Assembly (NCBI RefSeq): GCF_003253745.1
Contig: NZ_MZXV01000032.1
Coordinates: forward strand, 682,001-746,000
Length of the DNA: 64,000 nt
DNA from: Mesorhizobium kowhaii
Lineage (GTDB): Bacteria > Pseudomonadota > Alphaproteobacteria > Rhizobiales > Rhizobiaceae
Direction of reading: 5' to 3'
In this document: positions 62,401 through 64,000 of the stretch, in pieces
Layout of the letters: every line of letters starts with the position of its first letter
Position numbering within the stretch: the stretch's first letter is position 1
Notes under the pieces: generated by a model
Seen by the model: the letters and a program-made list of their open reading frames with translations, nothing else
Database searches by the model: none
What the model was told of the DNA's origin: nothing
Made by a program: the position numbers and the translations under genes

Positions 62401-63006
62401 ATGTACAAGGCCGTCGGATCGCGTGGATCCCGGGTCAGCCGCGTTCTCTGGATGCTCGAGGAACTCGGGCAGCCCTATGAATTCGTCGAGGTCAAGCTGC
62501 GCTCGCCGGAAGCCTATGCGCTCAACCCCTCCGGCAAGGTGCCGATCCTGATCGACGGCGAGCTGACGGTGACGGATTCGGCGGCGATCTGCGTCTATCT
62601 CGCCGACAAGCACGCGGACAAGGGCATGGGCGCAAACCCGGGCCTTTCCGGCCGCGCCGAGATGGATTCCTGGATGCATTTTGCCCAATCGGAATTCGAA
62701 GCACCATTGTGGAACAAGCTGCGCCATCGCTTCCTGCTGCCGAAGGAGGTGCGGGTCGATGTCGGCCCCGCGGCGGCTCATGACTTTGCCTCGGAGCTCA
62801 AGGCGCTGGACCGGCGACTGGGCGACAAGCCCTTTGCATTGGGCGACCGGTTTTCGGCTGTCGACGTCCTGCTCAGCGATATGGGCGGCTGGGCCCGCGC
62901 CGGGCGGTTTCCAATCGAGTCCGAGCGCGTCAACGCCTATTTCGATCGCGTTCTGGCGCGGCCCGCTCGTGCAAGGGCGCAGGCTAATGGGGGATCCCTG
63001 AGATGA
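62401..63006 (+). CDS. Glutathione S-transferase family protein
   Basis: A 201-residue GST-like protein: [20 protein letters not shown] in the N-terminal thioredoxin-like domain, [20 protein letters not shown] with the cis-proline and glutathione-binding T-D-S motif. Its stop overlaps the UreE start codon by four bases (ATGA at 63003-63006), so it is transcribed and translated with the urease genes, an uncommon partner. It may handle glutathione-linked metal or detoxification; nothing in the sequence decides it. Confidence 0.88.
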   Translation: MYKAVGSRGSRVSRVLWMLEELGQPYEFVEVKLRSPEAYALNPSGKVPILIDGELTVTDSAAICVYLADKHADKGMGANPGLSGRAEMDSWMHFAQSEFEAPLWNKLRHRFLLPKEVRVDVGPAAAHDFASELKALDRRLGDKPFALGDRFSAVDVLLSDMGGWARAGRFPIESERVNAYFDRVLARPARARAQANGGSLR

Positions 63007-63602
63007 AACTCGACATCCGCACCGACTTCACCAAATTCCCGCGTGCCGTCTCGGTGCTGAGCGCCGGCAATGCCGGAACCACCGCGCCGTCCGGTCGTGC
63101 CGTTCTTGCCCATGACGAGCGGCATCTGCGCCGCCGAGCCATCGAACTTGCCGACGGCAGCAAGGTGCTGGTCGATTTGCCCGAGCCCGTTGCCCTGAAC
63201 GATGGCGACCGGCTGGTGCTGGAGGATGGCGGCCATATCGAGATCATCGCGGCGCCGGAAGATGTCCACGATATCCGCGCTCGCGACGCCGTGCATCTGG
63301 CCGAACTCGCCTGGCATATCGGCAACCGGCATCTGGCGGCAAGCATCGAGGCCGGGCGCATCCTCATCCTGCGCGATCATGTCATCAAGGCGATGCTGGA
63401 GGGGCTGGGCGCCACGGTGACCGATGTCTCCGAGCCGTTCAAGCCGGTGCGCGGCGCCTATTCCGCCCATAGTGGGCACAGCCATGATCACGGCCATGCG
63501 CATGCCGAGGCGCATGCACACAGCCATGGTGAAGCGCACAGCCATGGCGAGTCGCATTCCCATTCGCACAGTCACGCTGGCCACCACCACGATCATGACT
63601 GA
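63003..63602 (+). CDS. ureE: Urease accessory nickel chaperone UreE
   Basis: A 199-residue UreE. The N-terminal domain ([20 protein letters not shown] region) and metal-binding domain ([20 protein letters not shown], with the conserved W-H-x-G-N-R-H motif) are present. The C-terminus from about residue 155 is a histidine-rich tail ([20 protein letters not shown] onward, with about 20 histidines) that binds several Ni2+ ions. It delivers nickel to the UreDFG complex. ATG overlaps the previous gene, and its stop overlaps the ureF start. Confidence 0.96.
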   Translation: MKLDIRTDFTKFPRAVSVLSAGNAGTTAPSGRAVLAHDERHLRRRAIELADGSKVLVDLPEPVALNDGDRLVLEDGGHIEIIAAPEDVHDIRARDAVHLAELAWHIGNRHLAASIEAGRILILRDHVIKAMLEGLGATVTDVSEPFKPVRGAYSAHSGHSHDHGHAHAEAHAHSHGEAHSHGESHSHSHSHAGHHHDHD

Positions 63603-64000
63603 CCAGCCTTCGAACATCGCGCTCTTACGGCTGATGGCGTGGCTGTCGCCGGCCTTTCCGGTCGGCGGCTTTTCCTACAGCCATGGCATCGAGCGTGCGG
63701 TGCATGACGGGCTGATTGCCGATGCGAAAAACCTCGCCGACTGGCTGGAAACGCTGGTCGAGATGGGCTCGGGCTGGAACGATGCGGTGCTGTTTGCCGA
63801 GAGCTGGCGCCGCGCACGCAACGGCGGCGATCTCGACGACATAGTTGCACTTGCCGAAGCGCTGGCCGGCTCTCGCGAACGCCACACCGAAACCATGCTG
63901 CAAGGTGCGGCCTTCCTGAAAGCGGCGGCGGCCTGGCCCAATCCTGTGCTGGAGCGCCTGCCCGCCGAATGCGCCTATTGCGTCGCCGTCGGCGCCGTTG
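63595..64000 (+). CDS. ureF: Urease accessory protein UreF, 5' part
   Basis: The start ATG 63595 overlaps the ureE stop by eight bases, and the frame is open to the window's right edge (135 residues visible). The product has [20 protein letters not shown], where [14 protein letters not shown] is the UreF signature, then [20 protein letters not shown]. UreF bridges UreD-urease and UreG and gates the fidelity of nickel loading. The remaining part of the gene and, presumably, ureG lie outside the window. Confidence 0.95.
   Translation, partial: MTDQPSNIALLRLMAWLSPAFPVGGFSYSHGIERAVHDGLIADAKNLADWLETLVEMGSGWNDAVLFAESWRRARNGGDLDDIVALAEALAGSRERHTETMLQGAAFLKAAAAWPNPVLERLPAECAYCVAVGAV

Overview
The window looks like a chromosomal segment of a GC-rich alphaproteobacterium of the Rhizobiales, most likely a Mesorhizobium-like organism. 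This is inferred from the urease gene order (ureD, ureA, a DUF1272 gene, hupE/ureJ, ureB, ureC, ureE, ureF), NodE/NodF-like fatty-acid proteins, an FrcK-like kinase, and palindromic interspersed repeats of a kind I recall from rhizobial genomes. No database search was possible, so family names rest on motifs and remembered relatives.

Layout. 1-6800 is accessory in character: the end of a LacI-type regulator, small hypothetical genes, a remnant of an oxalate decarboxylase, a three-gene minus-strand cluster (gluzincin-type metalloprotease, a protein ending in five GRSGGAM repeats, a small beta-rich protein), a class III cyclase with TolB-like and TPR regions, and a 3' fragment of tRNA-Gly(GCC) that looks like an old integration scar. 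7079-22430 is a glycan and cyclic-nucleotide region: three consecutive glycosyltransferases, a possible methyltransferase, a 904-residue ABC-exporter-like protein whose ATPase motifs are destroyed, a cyclic-nucleotide-binding protein, a metallo-beta-lactamase-fold enzyme, a glycosyltransferase/polysaccharide deacetylase pair, a DUF3095 cyclase-like protein, a nucleotide-sugar dehydrogenase and a class III cyclase. 22591-28566 is a four-gene oligopeptide-type ABC importer. 28697-46867 mixes a small methyltransferase, an 8-TM protein, a GNAT acetyltransferase, an unrecognised 461-residue protein, a peroxiredoxin-like protein, four more large cyclases (two with TPR and two AAA-type ATPase modules among them) and a 971-residue fusion of glycosyltransferase, NodS-like methyltransferase and NodB-like deacetylase.

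From tRNA-Arg(CCG) at 47200 onward the content is more housekeeping-like: a DUF1003 membrane protein, a D-Ala-D-Ala carboxypeptidase with a clear terminator, a membrane/coiled-coil protein, a mutarotase-like protein, an FrcK-like kinase, a histone-H1-like protein, a glutathione S-transferase, a NodE/NodF-like synthase and acyl carrier protein pair, then the urease cluster, which runs off the right edge inside ureF.

The most unusual features are the density of class III nucleotide cyclases (six, plus a DUF3095 relative and a cyclic-nucleotide receptor, within about 42 kb), the ATPase-dead ABC protein with a roughly 290-residue insertion next to that receptor, and the glycosyltransferase-methyltransferase-deacetylase fusion. 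Together they suggest, as inference only, a cyclic-nucleotide-responsive surface-glycan system.
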